A stretch of 64,000 bases of DNA from Bathymodiolus brooksi (taxonomy: Eukaryota > Mollusca > Bivalvia > Mytilida > Modiolidae): positions 31,586,494 to 31,650,493 of the forward strand of contig OY804575.1 in the NCBI GenBank assembly GCA_963680875.1, read 5' to 3'. A model generated the notes under the pieces. That model did no database searches and had not been told where the DNA came from. It saw only the letters and a program-made list of their open reading frames with translations. Numbering within the stretch: position 1 is the first letter of the stretch; each line of letters starts with the position of its first letter. A program made the translations under genes and the position numbers. Below, in pieces: positions 55,301 through 62,440 of this stretch.

Positions 55301-58300
55301 TTAGTTTCTGTCTGACATACGACATTTTACTCACATTCGGAAAACACTTGCATGTCTGAACCATTTAATAAAGAAGGAAAATTGAGACCAGCAAACTAGC
55401 TTAACTCAGCAACTATTTATCACAATGTATGTTACAAGCCAGGACAGTGAGCGGTCATTTGTGGTATTGATTTTCTTTCATGTTATTCTTATTAATAAGC
55501 AAAAAATAATAAACGTGCACAGATTCGCTTACCCTCAAAAGACTGCCTACTATTACAATAATGAACAACATAACTATGTGCAGTACAATACTAGTCAGTG
55601 AATGATAGTAATTAGTTGATGTTCAGCTGACAAGGTAGAATTTGTTCGTTAAACACCATTACTATTGAAACAAAAAATGTGTTATGTATATAAACGTATT
55701 ATACTGAGATAAAGTAATAAATATTGCTATTATTACCTTCACTCCATCTGTTAATTTTGTAACCATTACAATTTTACCGACATTTTCTTGCCAAATCATT
55801 TGCCAAAAATCATTTAACGTTATCTTCTTTGGTCCTGGAATGCAAAGCATACACATTTGGTTATATATGTATTGCCCTTGGAGATCCAATTATCTAGAGA
55901 TGGGGATATCTCTCTCTCCGATTTAACAATGAAACATATGTGTGTCTGTCGCAAGCCAGAATCTGGATTTCTACCACCATATGTCATGGTCTTTTATATG
56001 TTCAATGCGTTTAGGCAAGAGGTGACTCTCCGTTTTCTTGATATTGATGGAATTGCTGACCATCACTGCTTACACTTTCTTTTACTATACCCGTCATACT
56101 CATTCGAAATTAATTATGAAACAGCAAAAGTTATTCTTAATATTAATGTCCTTGAGTGTGTCACTTCTAGATGTGTAGGCATATTCCGATTTTATTTTTA
56201 TATTTTTGAGAATACTACATTTTCAATATTCATACCTTGAGTAGCTATATATGCTTTGTCGTGGCTGTAACTCTGCAAATATAACATGTTAAGAGATTAC
56301 TTCATGTCCTCTTCAGAAATTATACCATGAACAAACATATCAAAACAAACAATCCATACAAAAACAGAGACACAATGGTATCGATTTGCTGCTTAGACAT
56401 GTGCAATTGTAAATATAAGATGACTTGTTCCTACCACGCTTTACTTGGTCACTGTATCATAATTACTTGTTAATATTTATTACAACACAATAATTCATAC
56501 CTTTATATAATTGGCATTTATATAGTCTGTGTTACTGGCCTCTGTTAACTTAACTCTTGAATGGTCATCTAAATATTAAAATATATAAAATCTCAGATGA
56601 ACAGTATATCAAGACTCGATATAATCAGTATTTTGCTGGCTTTAAATCTTTGCTTAAATAAGGGCTCATGATATATTTGAGCTTAAAATGGGCGATCGAA
56701 ATGTTCCAATAATAATATGTACCTATACAAACAAAACGTGTCACCAAGTCATGCTTTTTAATGTGTTGGACATAGTGTGTTGCTGTCAAGAATGTGCAAT
56801 ATTTCATTAGACTAAATCTGCATTGATATTTGACCTGCATTGGGAAACATTCCACCATATTGTGGCGTTAAGAAGTAACATGAAAGTGACTATTACAAAT
56901 GAGTATTGTTATATTTATTGTCATATTCTTTACATAGATAATATGTTAATATTTATCATATGTTTAACTTATATAATATATCTTACATGGAAATGTAGTC
57001 AGATAACGGTTCTTTTGCTTGTTTTCTTCCTTTGTTCCCTCCGTGTGTGGATATTGTAATCCTACTGGTAACATCTATAGCAATACATTGATTGTTATTG
57101 AACACCAACTCAGCAGTATTTCAGCTAGTTTACTTGCTAGCTCAAGCTTACAAATAATAAATTATGTAGATAATAAAGTACTAGAATGCACGGGCCCAGA
57201 GTTTCCATTGTCACAGGTACATGAGGAGATAAAACATTGTGCTTGCAACGGGCACACGAAGACCTTTTCACTTCATCTTTTACGTTGAATAGAAGTATGA
57301 AATTCTCCGATCATGAGGCATTCTTTTATGTCCAGTCTTAAGGGCGAGGTATGTACTTGATTATAATCCTTATGAAGTGGTTATAACATCCAAAGCAGAC
57401 TTTGTTTCTACACGCCTGAGGTTTTACCTCCTCCAGTGTAGCAAAACCTCTACTAAGAATACAATAACCATACATATAAATATTAAGATATCAACATGAG
57501 CAATATCAGTTCTGTATAAAGAACTTGTTAAAGAAAACAGTTGATAATATTTAAGATTATTTGTTATTAGTTAAGTATTAAATATATTAAAATAAAACTG
57601 ATTGTGAAATAGTGCTTCAGGTTACATGCTTACAATATAAATTTAAATATAATTAATGACACTGATGAACTACTTATTGACACCAATCACAAAAAGAATA
57701 ATTTCTGGAATATCCCACTAGAGTAGACTCAAATGCAAATTTATGGGCCCTAAATGATCGGAAAAATATTTTGTTATTTGGTTAAAGATGGTCAATGAAT
57801 AATAAATGATTCTTACAGAAAATTCGTCTTTAAAATCTGTACTTTCCTTTTTCATTTCTACAATCAAGGCCAGATCGTTCACTGCGATACGATACTTTGA
57901 GATCTTCTCACTCAATTCTGTGTTAGAATATATATTATCACACTCCTTTGTGTCATTGACGTATAAGTCTTCTTTCTGACCGACGTGTTCAACGTTTATA
58001 GTCATAATATCTATAGATGAAGTAGGGTTTGCATCATTACCCCATAGGTCTCCTTTCACTACATTATCATATTGTGGTCCGCCATAGCTATTGTTGACAC
58101 GATCTAGTGATAATTATGAGAAACATGTAAACATAAATTATTTTTAATTTTATGCTTAATTTTATATACAACCATTTGACTGGTTCGACCCCATATCGGG
58201 TCAATCAAAAGACTATGAAAACAAATATATCCAATTTAGTGTGCATGACACATTTGTTGGAAAACAAACTTTCATCAGATATACCAAATGTTAAAAGAGA

Positions 58301-61300
58301 TTGAAAAACCAAATTTATTTAACAGTCTATTGGGAGCAAGAGTATCAAATGGCATAAACAGGGTGACACCAATGGGATAAGATTACCTGTGACTGGGGGA
58401 TGCACGTTATTTTTAATAACATTTGTATTATTGTGGGACTGTAAATTTCAATTATAATTATATCTTATAAACCATATCAGTCCGGAAACAATCACTATTA
58501 AACGGATGATACCCTCTGGATTATTATTCTACAATCAGAGGTATCATCCTAGTTATATTTATTTAATCGTAAACATATAATTTAGTGCGCATGGTACGTT
58601 TCTGGAATAACCTTCATAGCCAAGCTTGGTTAAGGTTACATATGCAATAAAGTTGTATTTGGTGCCTCTCATCTAAATTTGTTCTCGCCTTGATACATGT
58701 GTAGCTGAAATATTGTTCGCTAAACGGCAATCACTTCCATTAAAATTAAATGAATGAGCCATTCCGAATGAAAATTTTATAATTAGCTTTGCTTCTCTGT
58801 ACAAAGGATATGAAGATAGTAAAGGACAAAATGCAATGGCCAAAAGAAAGAAAAAAGACAAAAACGGTCGACAAACACTACACATAAAAAGAACGATTGA
58901 ACAACAGAAACCACACGACAACTGGGGATGCACTCAGGTGCTCCGGAAGGATAGGCAGTTCCGACTTCTCTAGTTATACCTATAGATTTCTCTTGTTACA
59001 ATATGGTGATAAATAATGAGTTATATCTATAGGTTTCTCTTGTTACAATATGGTGATAAATAATGAAATGTCGCTTGCTTATTCAATTAGATAGTAAATA
59101 TGAAATATAATTAATATACATTAGATGTATACCTGAATGGTATTTGACGCTCTTTGATTTCTTAGTGTTCTTGTCATTTCTCTGTCTTCGCTTCCTACAA
59201 TACAAATTATATTCGTATCAGGTATCGCCCAAAAACATGTGAAATAAAGTCACTACCTGTTTAGATCAACTAGTCCAAATGGACATGTGGGGTCTTATTA
59301 TTGCTTTGTGCTTGTTGTATTTCTAAACAAAACTGCCGAACAATATGCACGTAAATTTGTAAAGTGATGTTCTGGGTGGTCATTCAAATCAGAAATCCAA
59401 CAGGATAGCAAGGGGGTAATTCGGATTGACTGAAATTTAAATTTGTACTCCCCAGACATAATACGTGTTATGGAATTGTTATTTGCTAACAGGGTTATTT
59501 GTTGATCGAAACGTAAGATGGTAGTCTTCGTAAAACAAACAACTCGATGGGGGAAAATATGAAATATCTTGTTTTCGAAGAATGCATGATTGAATGATTG
59601 AACCCAAGTTATACATTAATGATATTTGAATACTCTTTTACGAACTTTGTGCTCACAGAGCTTATAGTAAATTCTGATATTATCACCAACGCATCAAATA
59701 GTTGGGGTACTGTGATATTTGTCTGTGTAACCAATGAACCATTTAAAGCGAACACTTCAAATTGCGATTGAATATACATTGTACATTAATGTTCATTTAC
59801 AAAATATACCTTTTTTTTTCATTAAAGGAAATATTCGAAGAATAGGAACATAGGCAAACTTTTAATGTATTGATATCTTCCGAAAAACTTACCATATCTT
59901 ACACACATATATGTAGAAGATGCCCCCACCTACCACAACTAATAAACATACCATTAGAAAATACCTCCAGTTACAACAATAAGCAAATATACCTGTAATG
60001 TGTACCCCAGCTAGCAAAAAATAAAAAATACCTCCAGATATCACACTTTACAAAGGTAACTCTAGAAGACACCTCAGTTACTAACAAACATTCATGTAGA
60101 AGATACACCAGCTGCCAAAACGTAGAAAATACACAAGCTGTCAAAACTACAAAATATACCTTTAGAAAATACATCCAGCTACAACTAACAAAGATTCTTG
60201 TAAAATATACCCATCCTAAAACAACTAACAACAATTCAAGTAGAAGACACCCCAGCTACCACAACTAACAAAATATCATGTAGAAGATACCCCAGAAACT
60301 ATAACTAACACAAATATACCTGTACAATATAGCCCCAGCAGCTACAACTAACAAAATGACCAAGGCTGCTCCTATTCCTCCTGCCATAGCTACTGGTTTT
60401 GCTATTTCGTCGTTTAATATTGCTACAAGTAGTATTTTTATGAGCATAGATAAGTATAACTCAATATGAATATTCATGCATCTCTATTACCAAAAAAAAA
60501 ATATATGTAAATATATAAATTTCATTAACATATCTGTTTTAAGCTGCAATATTAAAGAATTAGAACGCTTAGAAGTTGCATTATATCGCATTTTGTTCAT
60601 TATTCATTAATATATATCGTGTCTGAAATATCATGTTTGTAATTTCCAAATGACAATATGGGGCGTTGTGGTCGTGACCACATGGTAATTGGATATCTAG
60701 CTACCTGTGCAATCAGTACGTATTACCACTACAGTTGTGAGTTCGAACCAAGGTGGAGGAAACTGGAGTGCCCGGAGAAAACCACCGAGCTGCCGCAAGT
60801 CACTGACAACTTTATCACATAATGTTGTATCGAGTACACTTCGCCACGAGCATGATGCGAGCTCACAACTTTAGTAGTGAGCCACAATAATTTCATAATC
60901 GTTGTAACCCCAACTATCGTTCAACTATGAACATGAATTTATAGACGTATATATCGTCTCAAGCAAGTGACAATCATACAATGCACATACCCAACTAGAT
61001 CTTGAAATGATACAAGGATTTGCTAAGCGTTTTAGGAAAAGACCTGACTTTTAAAATTTGTAACGTGTTTTACTATGTACTTCCAAATCGTCTCAATAAC
61101 AATACCAAACAAATTCGTAGGTAGCAGATAATTGTAAAAGCTTAAATTATAAAATACCTTGATTGCACTTTGAACCCAAATAACCTGGTTTACACGTGTC
61201 TTTAATCATACAGAGACCTTCAACATTGTCACATTTCTCAGACAAACAGTTGTTACATGAGGTGTTACAGTTCAAGCCATACGTTCCTTTCCCACAGGCT

Positions 61301-61987
61301 GAAATATCATACATATCCGTACCAATAATGTCCATATTCAAAATAACAAGACGACATTGTGTAATGTAGGATGTAATATTTAAAAAAAATTTAAAGGACA
61401 CAAAAGATTTACATTTTGCTATTTGGTATTTATGCTATGATAACTTTAAAAGGAACGTAATTTCCTAACAATATCACATTTTCTGGAAAAACCGGTAGAA
61501 AATGCCATAGCACAGCTGTCATCCCACGAACCTTGATGGCAAGCTGAAAATGGATACTAGTAAACTAGACATAAGCTCGTGATATGCAATCGTCGATTGG
61601 CAATATCAATATGAAAATTTCGTATTACAGATGTATACAATTTCGACAGTTATTAAGGTTGAGGTATTAATTATCTGCAGCAGGTACCCTGGTTGGAAAG
61701 ATGATCCAGTAAAAGAAACTATTCGGGGAAAAAACTGGCGTAAAATGTATACAAAGCAACAAGGTTTTTACACCAAATTGTGCTTGAATATTGATTTATA
61801 AATGTTTTGTTGGTAGGTTATATTTATCTTACAAACTATAAAATACCTTGATCGCACTTTGAACCCAAATAACCTGGTTTACACGTGTCTTTGATCGTAC
61901 ATAAACCTTCAACATTGTCACATGTCTCAGACAAACAGTTGCTACAGATGTTGTTACAGTTCAGGCCATATGTTCCTTTCCCACAGA
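37270..61987 (-). CDS. Receptor-type tyrosine phosphatase with EGF repeats and two PTP domains (gene B)
   Basis: Twenty exons (61987-61847 down to 37341-37270) total 2,345 nt and keep one frame: 2 nt plus 781 codons including the stop, with no internal stop. The order is two EGF-like repeats, one transmembrane helix, a basic juxtamembrane segment, PTP D1 and PTP D2. D1 has [29 protein letters not shown] and QTVGQY, so it should dephosphorylate phosphotyrosine at the inner membrane face. D2 lacks WPD and HCSAG but keeps a CX5R loop and is probably regulatory. The N-terminus, perhaps fucolectin as in gene A, lies right of the window. Two Penelope-like elements sit in introns 10 and 13. Exons were joined by phase and homology only. 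Confidence 0.88.
37490..37765 (+). repeat. tRNA-derived SINE, plus orientation
   Basis: Head GTTGGCTCAATGAGCTAGGT and ACGGCGCGGGGTCGCCCC (B-box decayed), body CGGTTGTTCTCTCCGGGTAC, tail ATATAGCTGAAATATTGCTG, CAAGTGGCATTAAGCACC and AAAAATC repeats. It is a sister copy of 29775-30045 and lies just outside the last exon of gene B. Confidence 0.78.
37798..37960. repeat. Chimeric SINE, reversed tail joined to forward head
   Basis: 37798-37850 carries a reversed tail (GCTTAACACCACTTTCAACA), and 37856-37960 a forward head (GGGGCCGTCGTGGTCGTGAT, ATAACAATGCAATCAGTGCC, B-box GAGTTCGAATCCC). Two SINE pieces in opposite orientation meet at one junction. Confidence 0.7.
37983..38095 (-). mobile_element. 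3' terminal fragment of a Penelope-like element
   Basis: Reversed copy of the last about 110 bases of the Penelope-like element: AAGGGTAATAACAAAATTAC, CGAACTCCGAACAATCTTAC, CAGTCAACAACCGGAAAAC. It is truncated there. Confidence 0.8.
38100..38940. other. Intronic stretch of gene B, nothing recognised
   Basis: AT-rich intron between exons 20 and 19. No exon or clear repeat was seen. Confidence 0.35.
38949..39084 (-). CDS. Gene B exon 19: PTP D2 pseudo-signature loop
   Basis: 136 bp, phase 2-0, acceptor TTCTGTAG, donor GTT|GTAAGT. With exon 18 the loop reads [11 protein letters not shown]. The Cys and Arg keep the CX5R spacing, but the preceding His and the Ser-Ala-Gly are gone. It continues [20 protein letters not shown] and [18 protein letters not shown]. 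Confidence 0.88.
39742..39884 (-). CDS. Gene B exon 18: PTP D2 degenerate WPD region and Cys
   Basis: 143 bp, phase 0-2, acceptor TTTTCCAG, donor TGCAG|GTATAG. It reads [44 protein letters not shown] stands where D1 has WPDHG, so no general acid is placed normally. The intron splits the signature right after Cys, as in D1. Confidence 0.87.
40060..40205 (+). repeat. Dispersed repeat in a gene B intron
   Basis: Family of 25.5 kb: TATGTTGCCAGTTTCTCTCG, ATTGTTCATT and CCTTCGGTGTTCTCTAACGT. Confidence 0.65.
40470..40586 (-). CDS. Gene B exon 17: PTP D2 middle
   Basis: 117 bp, phase 0-0, acceptor ATTTGTAG, donor AAG|GTACTA. It reads [39 protein letters not shown]. About three quarters of residues match gene D exon 30786-30902. 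Confidence 0.87.
40750..41500. other. Intronic stretch of gene B, nothing recognised
   Basis: AT-rich intron between exons 17 and 16. CGGACCAATCCAG and CGGATCGATCCAG near 41265-41300 are a short imperfect duplication. Confidence 0.35.
41507..41632 (-). CDS. Gene B exon 16: PTP D2 TQYPL...DFWSLI
   Basis: 126 bp, phase 0-0, acceptor TTTTTTAG, donor AAG|GTATTG. It reads [45 protein letters not shown] stands for TQGPL. Confidence 0.87.
41889..42013. repeat. Fold-back element, arms about 48 bp
   Basis: The left arm AATTCTCCTTCAGTTGCC...GATATTTCTCCACTC (41889-41937) is the inverse of the right arm GAGTGGAGAAATATCGTAGC...GGGCAACTGAAGGAGAAT (41970-42013). A T-rich loop lies between. It is in the intron between gene B exons 16 and 15. 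A MITE-like origin is likely. Confidence 0.75.
42299..42372 (-). CDS. Gene B exon 15: PTP D2 DYINAV
   Basis: 74 bp, phase 1-0, acceptor CTTTATAG, donor CCC|GTGAGT. With the split codon it reads [26 protein letters not shown]; the donor is GTGAGT. A partial 40-bp duplicate (CAACAGCATTAATGTACTCA) directly follows the exon. The D2 version replaces DHSRV. Confidence 0.83.
42480..42665 (+). repeat. Dispersed repeat in a gene B intron
   Basis: Copy of the 25.5 kb family: GTGGGGTTCGAGCTACTCAT, GTCTTCGTCCTGTGTTTTAT, TTTCTAGATTGTCCATTCCT. The 60-codon frame inside is repeat-derived. Confidence 0.7.
43122..43221 (-). CDS. Gene B exon 14: start of PTP D2
   Basis: 100 bp, phase 0-1, acceptor TTGTTTAG, donor CCAC|GTAAGA. 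It reads [33 protein letters not shown]. The KNxxxxILP segment is the D2 equivalent of KNRYxxxxPY. The intron before it holds the reversed Penelope-like copy. Confidence 0.82.
43360..45889 (-). mobile_element. Penelope-like element, 5' truncated, reversed (copy 2)
   Basis: Highly similar to the plus-strand copy at 49.7-53.2 kb, from the CxC linker through RT to the 3' end (ATAAGGGTAATAAC at 43360). Homology stops near 45889, in the region between GIY-YIG and RT, so the endonuclease is missing. It lies in the gene B intron between exons 14 and 13, in the same orientation as the gene. Its RT frame has a nonsense codon and an active-site deletion. Confidence 0.88.
43805..45757 (-). pseudogene. 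Penelope-like RT, copy 2, YIDD box deleted
   Basis: The frame runs through [18 protein letters not shown], a TAA at 45418-45416 (GAA in copy 1), the CxC linker [37 protein letters not shown], motif [14 protein letters not shown] and motif [17 protein letters not shown]. Copy 1 then has 22 residues containing RYIDDV; here a single Phe (KL-F-LSINN) stands in their place. This is a net 63-bp in-frame loss that removes the catalytic Asp pair. The 497-codon open frame is therefore not functional. Confidence 0.88.
46140..46760 (+). repeat. Dispersed mollusc repeat overlapping gene B exon 13 side
   Basis: TTCCTTCTCCGCATGTAGCA, GTGATAAATCATGATTGAGG, TTAACCACTAGTAACACTTC, then GGAGCACACAAGTTCAACCC, TTAGTGGGGTTCGTGTAATT and GTTTGGTATCTTCAAACTCT. 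It is related to 6.97-7.71 and 27.8 kb. It ends within 30 bases of the exon 13 donor, so the plus-strand open frame 46502-46885 is a fusion of repeat and antisense exon. Confidence 0.65.
46788..46925 (-). CDS. Gene B exon 13: PTP D1 Q-loop and D1-D2 linker
   Basis: 138 bp, phase 0-0, acceptor ACCATAG, donor CAG|GTAATA. It reads [45 protein letters not shown]. The Gln of the Q-loop follows QTV from exon 12. An alternative donor 72 bases upstream (CCA|GTAGAC) was judged less likely, because DTxIPVxxF and the EYQ-KLLKL join fit the family. Confidence 0.8.
47483..47618 (-). CDS. Gene B exon 12: PTP D1 SAGIGRTG signature
   Basis: 136 bp, phase 2-0, acceptor ATAACAG, donor GTT|GTAAGT. It completes [18 protein letters not shown] and continues [21 protein letters not shown]. 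HCSAGxGRTG is the active-site P-loop with its Arg. The exon has the same length (136 bp) as its D2 counterpart. Confidence 0.92.
47650..47860 (-). repeat. Dispersed repeat fragment in a gene B intron
   Basis: GAGACCGTCGTCAATCCAAG, GACAAACAATGCAATGGACG and GTCTACAAAACACTACACAG are the reversed form of the 7.2/46.6 kb family. A 28-base piece near exon 12 (TTATATATATTACAAGTTAT) is repeated at about 47872. Confidence 0.5.
47998..48205 (-). repeat. tRNA-derived SINE, reversed, in a gene B intron
   Basis: TATGGTGCTTAACTCCGCTT, TCAACAATATTTCAGCTGTA, ACCTGTTGCAAGTCACTGAC, TAATGTTGTATCGAGTACAC and B-box side GGGGTTCGAACTCACAACG. It lies between exons 12 and 11. Confidence 0.8.
48630..48775 (-). CDS. 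Gene B exon 11: PTP D1 WPDHG loop and HC
   Basis: 146 bp, phase 0-2, acceptor CATTTAG, donor TGTAG|GTAAGA. It reads [20 protein letters not shown], then [11 protein letters not shown], and GPLVVHC. The general-acid Asp of WPDHG is present, and the intron falls just after the catalytic Cys codon. D2 exon 18 is split at the same place. Confidence 0.9.
48780..49680. other. Intronic stretch of gene B with small repeat fragment
   Basis: Upstream of the Penelope-like copy 1. It holds a short piece of the 25.5 kb repeat family at about 49538-49600 and is otherwise anonymous. Confidence 0.35.
49767..50734 (+). pseudogene. Naiad-type GIY-YIG endonuclease part
   Basis: ATG at 49767 opens a long N-terminus. 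Cysteine pairs follow ([16 protein letters not shown]), then [30 protein letters not shown], and, after a 1-nt loss near 50297, [11 protein letters not shown] and [22 protein letters not shown]-x-YVG is the GIY-YIG core, R/MNQHR carries the catalytic Arg helix, ECTLC with NHFN-GH makes the CCHH zinc site, and RELFWIKEL holds the metal-binding Glu. A 1-nt gain near 50726 closes the frame early (LKRS-stop) where copy 2 continues into the RT part. Confidence 0.85.
50787..52819 (+). pseudogene. Naiad-type reverse transcriptase part
   Basis: The frame begins before 50787 and includes [18 protein letters not shown], the CxC linker [37 protein letters not shown], a TAG at 51585-51587 (TAC in copy 2), [20 protein letters not shown], motif [14 protein letters not shown], a 1-nt loss near 52092, motif [17 protein letters not shown], motif [14 protein letters not shown] and later [10 protein letters not shown]. 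The stop is at 52817-52819. The YIDD catalytic pair is intact. RTs of this group are related to telomerase RT. Confidence 0.87.
52880..53181 (+). other. Structured 3' region of the Penelope-like element
   Basis: This block recurs at 43360-43660 (reversed), 33195-33490 and, cut short, 37983-38095. GAGCCGTAATGA (52977-52988) can pair with TCATTACGG (53062-53070), enclosing TTTGGCGCC and ACCAAGTCAGGG. The ends read ATTACC(C/T)TTAT in all copies. It may be the RT recognition site or a pseudo-LTR. No hammerhead core was found. Confidence 0.6.
53471..53602 (-). CDS. Gene B exon 10: PTP D1 KCEQYWP
   Basis: 132 bp, phase 0-0, acceptor ATTCATAG, donor ACA|GTAAGT. It opens [20 protein letters not shown] and ends [12 protein letters not shown]. 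KCxxYWP is a core PTP motif. The next intron, about 4.7 kb, holds the Penelope-like element at 49.7-53.2 kb. Confidence 0.87.
53830..55700. other. Intronic stretch of gene B with repeat fragments
   Basis: 53830-53950 is a reversed fragment of the 7.2/46.6 kb repeat family (GGGGTAATCAAAATTGGTTA, CAACAAAATGGTCAAAAG). 54770-54960 is related to 34.9 kb. The rest is anonymous AT-rich DNA between exons 10 and 9. Confidence 0.4.
55737..55834 (-). CDS. Gene B exon 9: PTP D1 FWQMIW...VMVT
   Basis: 98 bp, phase 1-0, acceptor CATTCCAG, donor AAG|GTAATA. It reads [32 protein letters not shown], the DFWxMxWxExxxxIVMxT block of PTPs. Both splice sites are canonical. Confidence 0.88.
55860..56070 (+). repeat. 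Dispersed repeat in a gene B intron
   Basis: Forward form of the 34.9 kb family: CCATATGTCATGGTCTTTTA, TGATATTGATGGAATTGCTG. The 127-codon plus-strand frame here overlaps it and is antisense to exons, so it was not accepted as a gene. Confidence 0.5.
56236..56272 (-). CDS. Gene B exon 8: PTP D1 mini-exon, IATQG
   Basis: 37 bp, phase 0-1, acceptor TTTGCAG, donor CAAG|GTATGA. It reads [12 protein letters not shown]; the following Gly is split across the intron. AYIATQGP is conserved in PTP domains, and a short exon here is usual for receptor PTP genes. Confidence 0.87.
56501..56568 (-). CDS. Gene B exon 7: PTP D1 YDHSRV...DYINANYI
   Basis: 68 bp, phase 1-0, acceptor TATTTAG, donor AAAG|GTATGA. 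With the split Tyr it reads [23 protein letters not shown], a highly conserved PTP motif. Confidence 0.88.
56987..57074 (-). CDS. Gene B exon 6: PTP D1 start, KNRY loop
   Basis: 88 bp, phase 0-1, acceptor TTGCTATAG, donor CCAT|GTAAGATA. It reads [29 protein letters not shown]. The EN-x-x-KNRY motif is the phosphotyrosine recognition loop, whose Tyr lines the pocket. Confidence 0.85.
57320..57810. other. Intron of gene B, nothing recognised
   Basis: AT-rich spacer between exons 6 and 5. No motif was seen. Confidence 0.35.
57817..58103 (-). CDS. Gene B exon 5: cytoplasmic linker into PTP D1
   Basis: 287 bp, phase 1-0, acceptor ATCACTAG, donor TTTTCT|GTAAGA. An acidic tail, with [18 protein letters not shown] and CDNIYSNTE, offers tyrosines in acidic contexts. 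It leads into [20 protein letters not shown] and FKDEFS, the helix that opens receptor PTP D1 domains. Confidence 0.85.
58440..58740. repeat. Dispersed repeat and a SINE tail
   Basis: 58450-58625 belongs to the 9.3-9.8 kb family (ATAAACCATATCAGTCCGGA, GTTTCTGGAATAACCTTCAT). 58680-58740 is a SINE tail (TTCTCGCCTTGATACATGTG, TAGCTGAAATATTGTTCGCT). Confidence 0.55.
58965..59066 (+). repeat. Short tandem duplication, period about 50 bp
   Basis: CTATAG(a/g)TTTCTCTTGTTACA with ATATGGTGATAAATAATGA occurs twice in a row. Confidence 0.75.
59133..59194 (-). CDS. Gene B exon 4: basic juxtamembrane segment
   Basis: 62 bp, phase 2-1, acceptor TATTGTAG, donor TTCAG|GTATAC. With the split Arg it reads [21 protein letters not shown], a strongly positive stop-transfer segment just inside the membrane. 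Confidence 0.8.
59200..59920. other. Intron of gene B, nothing recognised
   Basis: Between exon 4 and the minisatellite next to exon 3. No exon or repeat was identified. Confidence 0.35.
59925..60357. repeat. Degenerate minisatellite that includes the end of gene B exon 3
   Basis: About ten diverged units of 40-45 bp follow the pattern AAATATACCTGTAGAAGATA, C(C)CCAGCTACAACAACTAACA. The rightmost unit is exon sequence plus its splice donor (60312-60357: AATATACC, TGTACAATATAGCCCCAGCA, GCTACAACTAACAAAATG). AGCTACAACTAACAAA (16 nt) is identical in an intronic unit near 60177-60192. The array appears to have grown from the exon-intron boundary. Confidence 0.72.
60320..60422 (-). CDS. Gene B exon 3: transmembrane helix
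   Basis: 103 bp, phase 1-2, acceptor ACTTGTAG, donor TACAG|GTATAT. It reads [15 protein letters not shown], then the hydrophobic [18 protein letters not shown]. The helix is followed by the basic exon 4, as for a type I single-pass receptor. The last about 40 bases of the exon are the first member of the minisatellite at 59925-60357. Confidence 0.85.
60660..60885. repeat. Chimeric SINE, forward head joined to reversed body
   Basis: 60661-60755 is a forward head (GGGGCGTTGTGGTCGTGACC, B-box GAGTTCGAACC). 60755-60885 is a reversed body (GAGGAAACTGGAGTGCCCGG, TGCCGCAAGTCACTGACAAC, TATCGAGTACACTTCGCC). The two pieces meet head-on. Confidence 0.7.
61158..61298 (-). CDS. Gene B exon 2: EGF-like repeat
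   Basis: 141 bp, phase 1-1, acceptor ATATTTCAG, donor CAAG|GTATTT. It reads [42 protein letters not shown]. It differs from exon 1 at under 20 of 141 bases. The intron-side sequence next to the donor is also alike. Confidence 0.85.
61847..61987 (-). CDS. Gene B exon 1 (visible): EGF-like repeat
   Basis: 141 bp, phase 1-1, acceptor GTTCTTCAG, donor CAAG|GTATTT. It reads [42 protein letters not shown], an EGF/laminin-type unit with CxPGYxGxxC close. It is nearly identical to the next exon and comes from an exon duplication. Confidence 0.85.
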
Positions 61988-61999
61988 CTGAAGAACAAA

Positions 62000-62440
62000 A
62001 GGTAAATGTAGATTAAAGGAAGACCAACATGGAACATTTATATGTTATTACTCATTAATGCTGAGTACTTAGCAGAGTAGCAGCAAATACCAATTATATA
62101 TTATCTTGCTTGAACGACCGGGTCATTTCCGCGATCTTCTGCATTCGCGGCTCGCAATAACCATGATGTTACTGAAGAGGGTTTCAATATAAGACGACAA
62201 CGACTTTTGGTTATGACAAAGCAGGGACAATGAATAATAATAACCAGTATCACATTAAGTCTTTCATAGGGAACATTAATATCGGCAACATAGTACAAAA
62301 GCAGGGTCCGTGATGCTATTACTCCTTGATGATTACTTTGTCAGTTCTTAATACATTTTGTGTGAGTATAAAGCAATAAATATAGCGATTATGTCTTAAA
62401 AGATTTGGCAGGTTTTATTATTTACTGAATTTTATATAAA
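62000..62440. other. Upstream intron of gene B, nothing recognised
   Basis: Between the first visible EGF exon and the Tc1 element. No fucolectin or EGF exon was seen here or to the right. Confidence 0.35.

Noticed and set aside
61498..61553. Minus-strand cysteine-containing segment after TTTTCAG ([18 protein letters not shown]).
   Set aside because: No donor of the right phase, too short for an EGF repeat, and not needed to keep the frame between exons 1 and 2.
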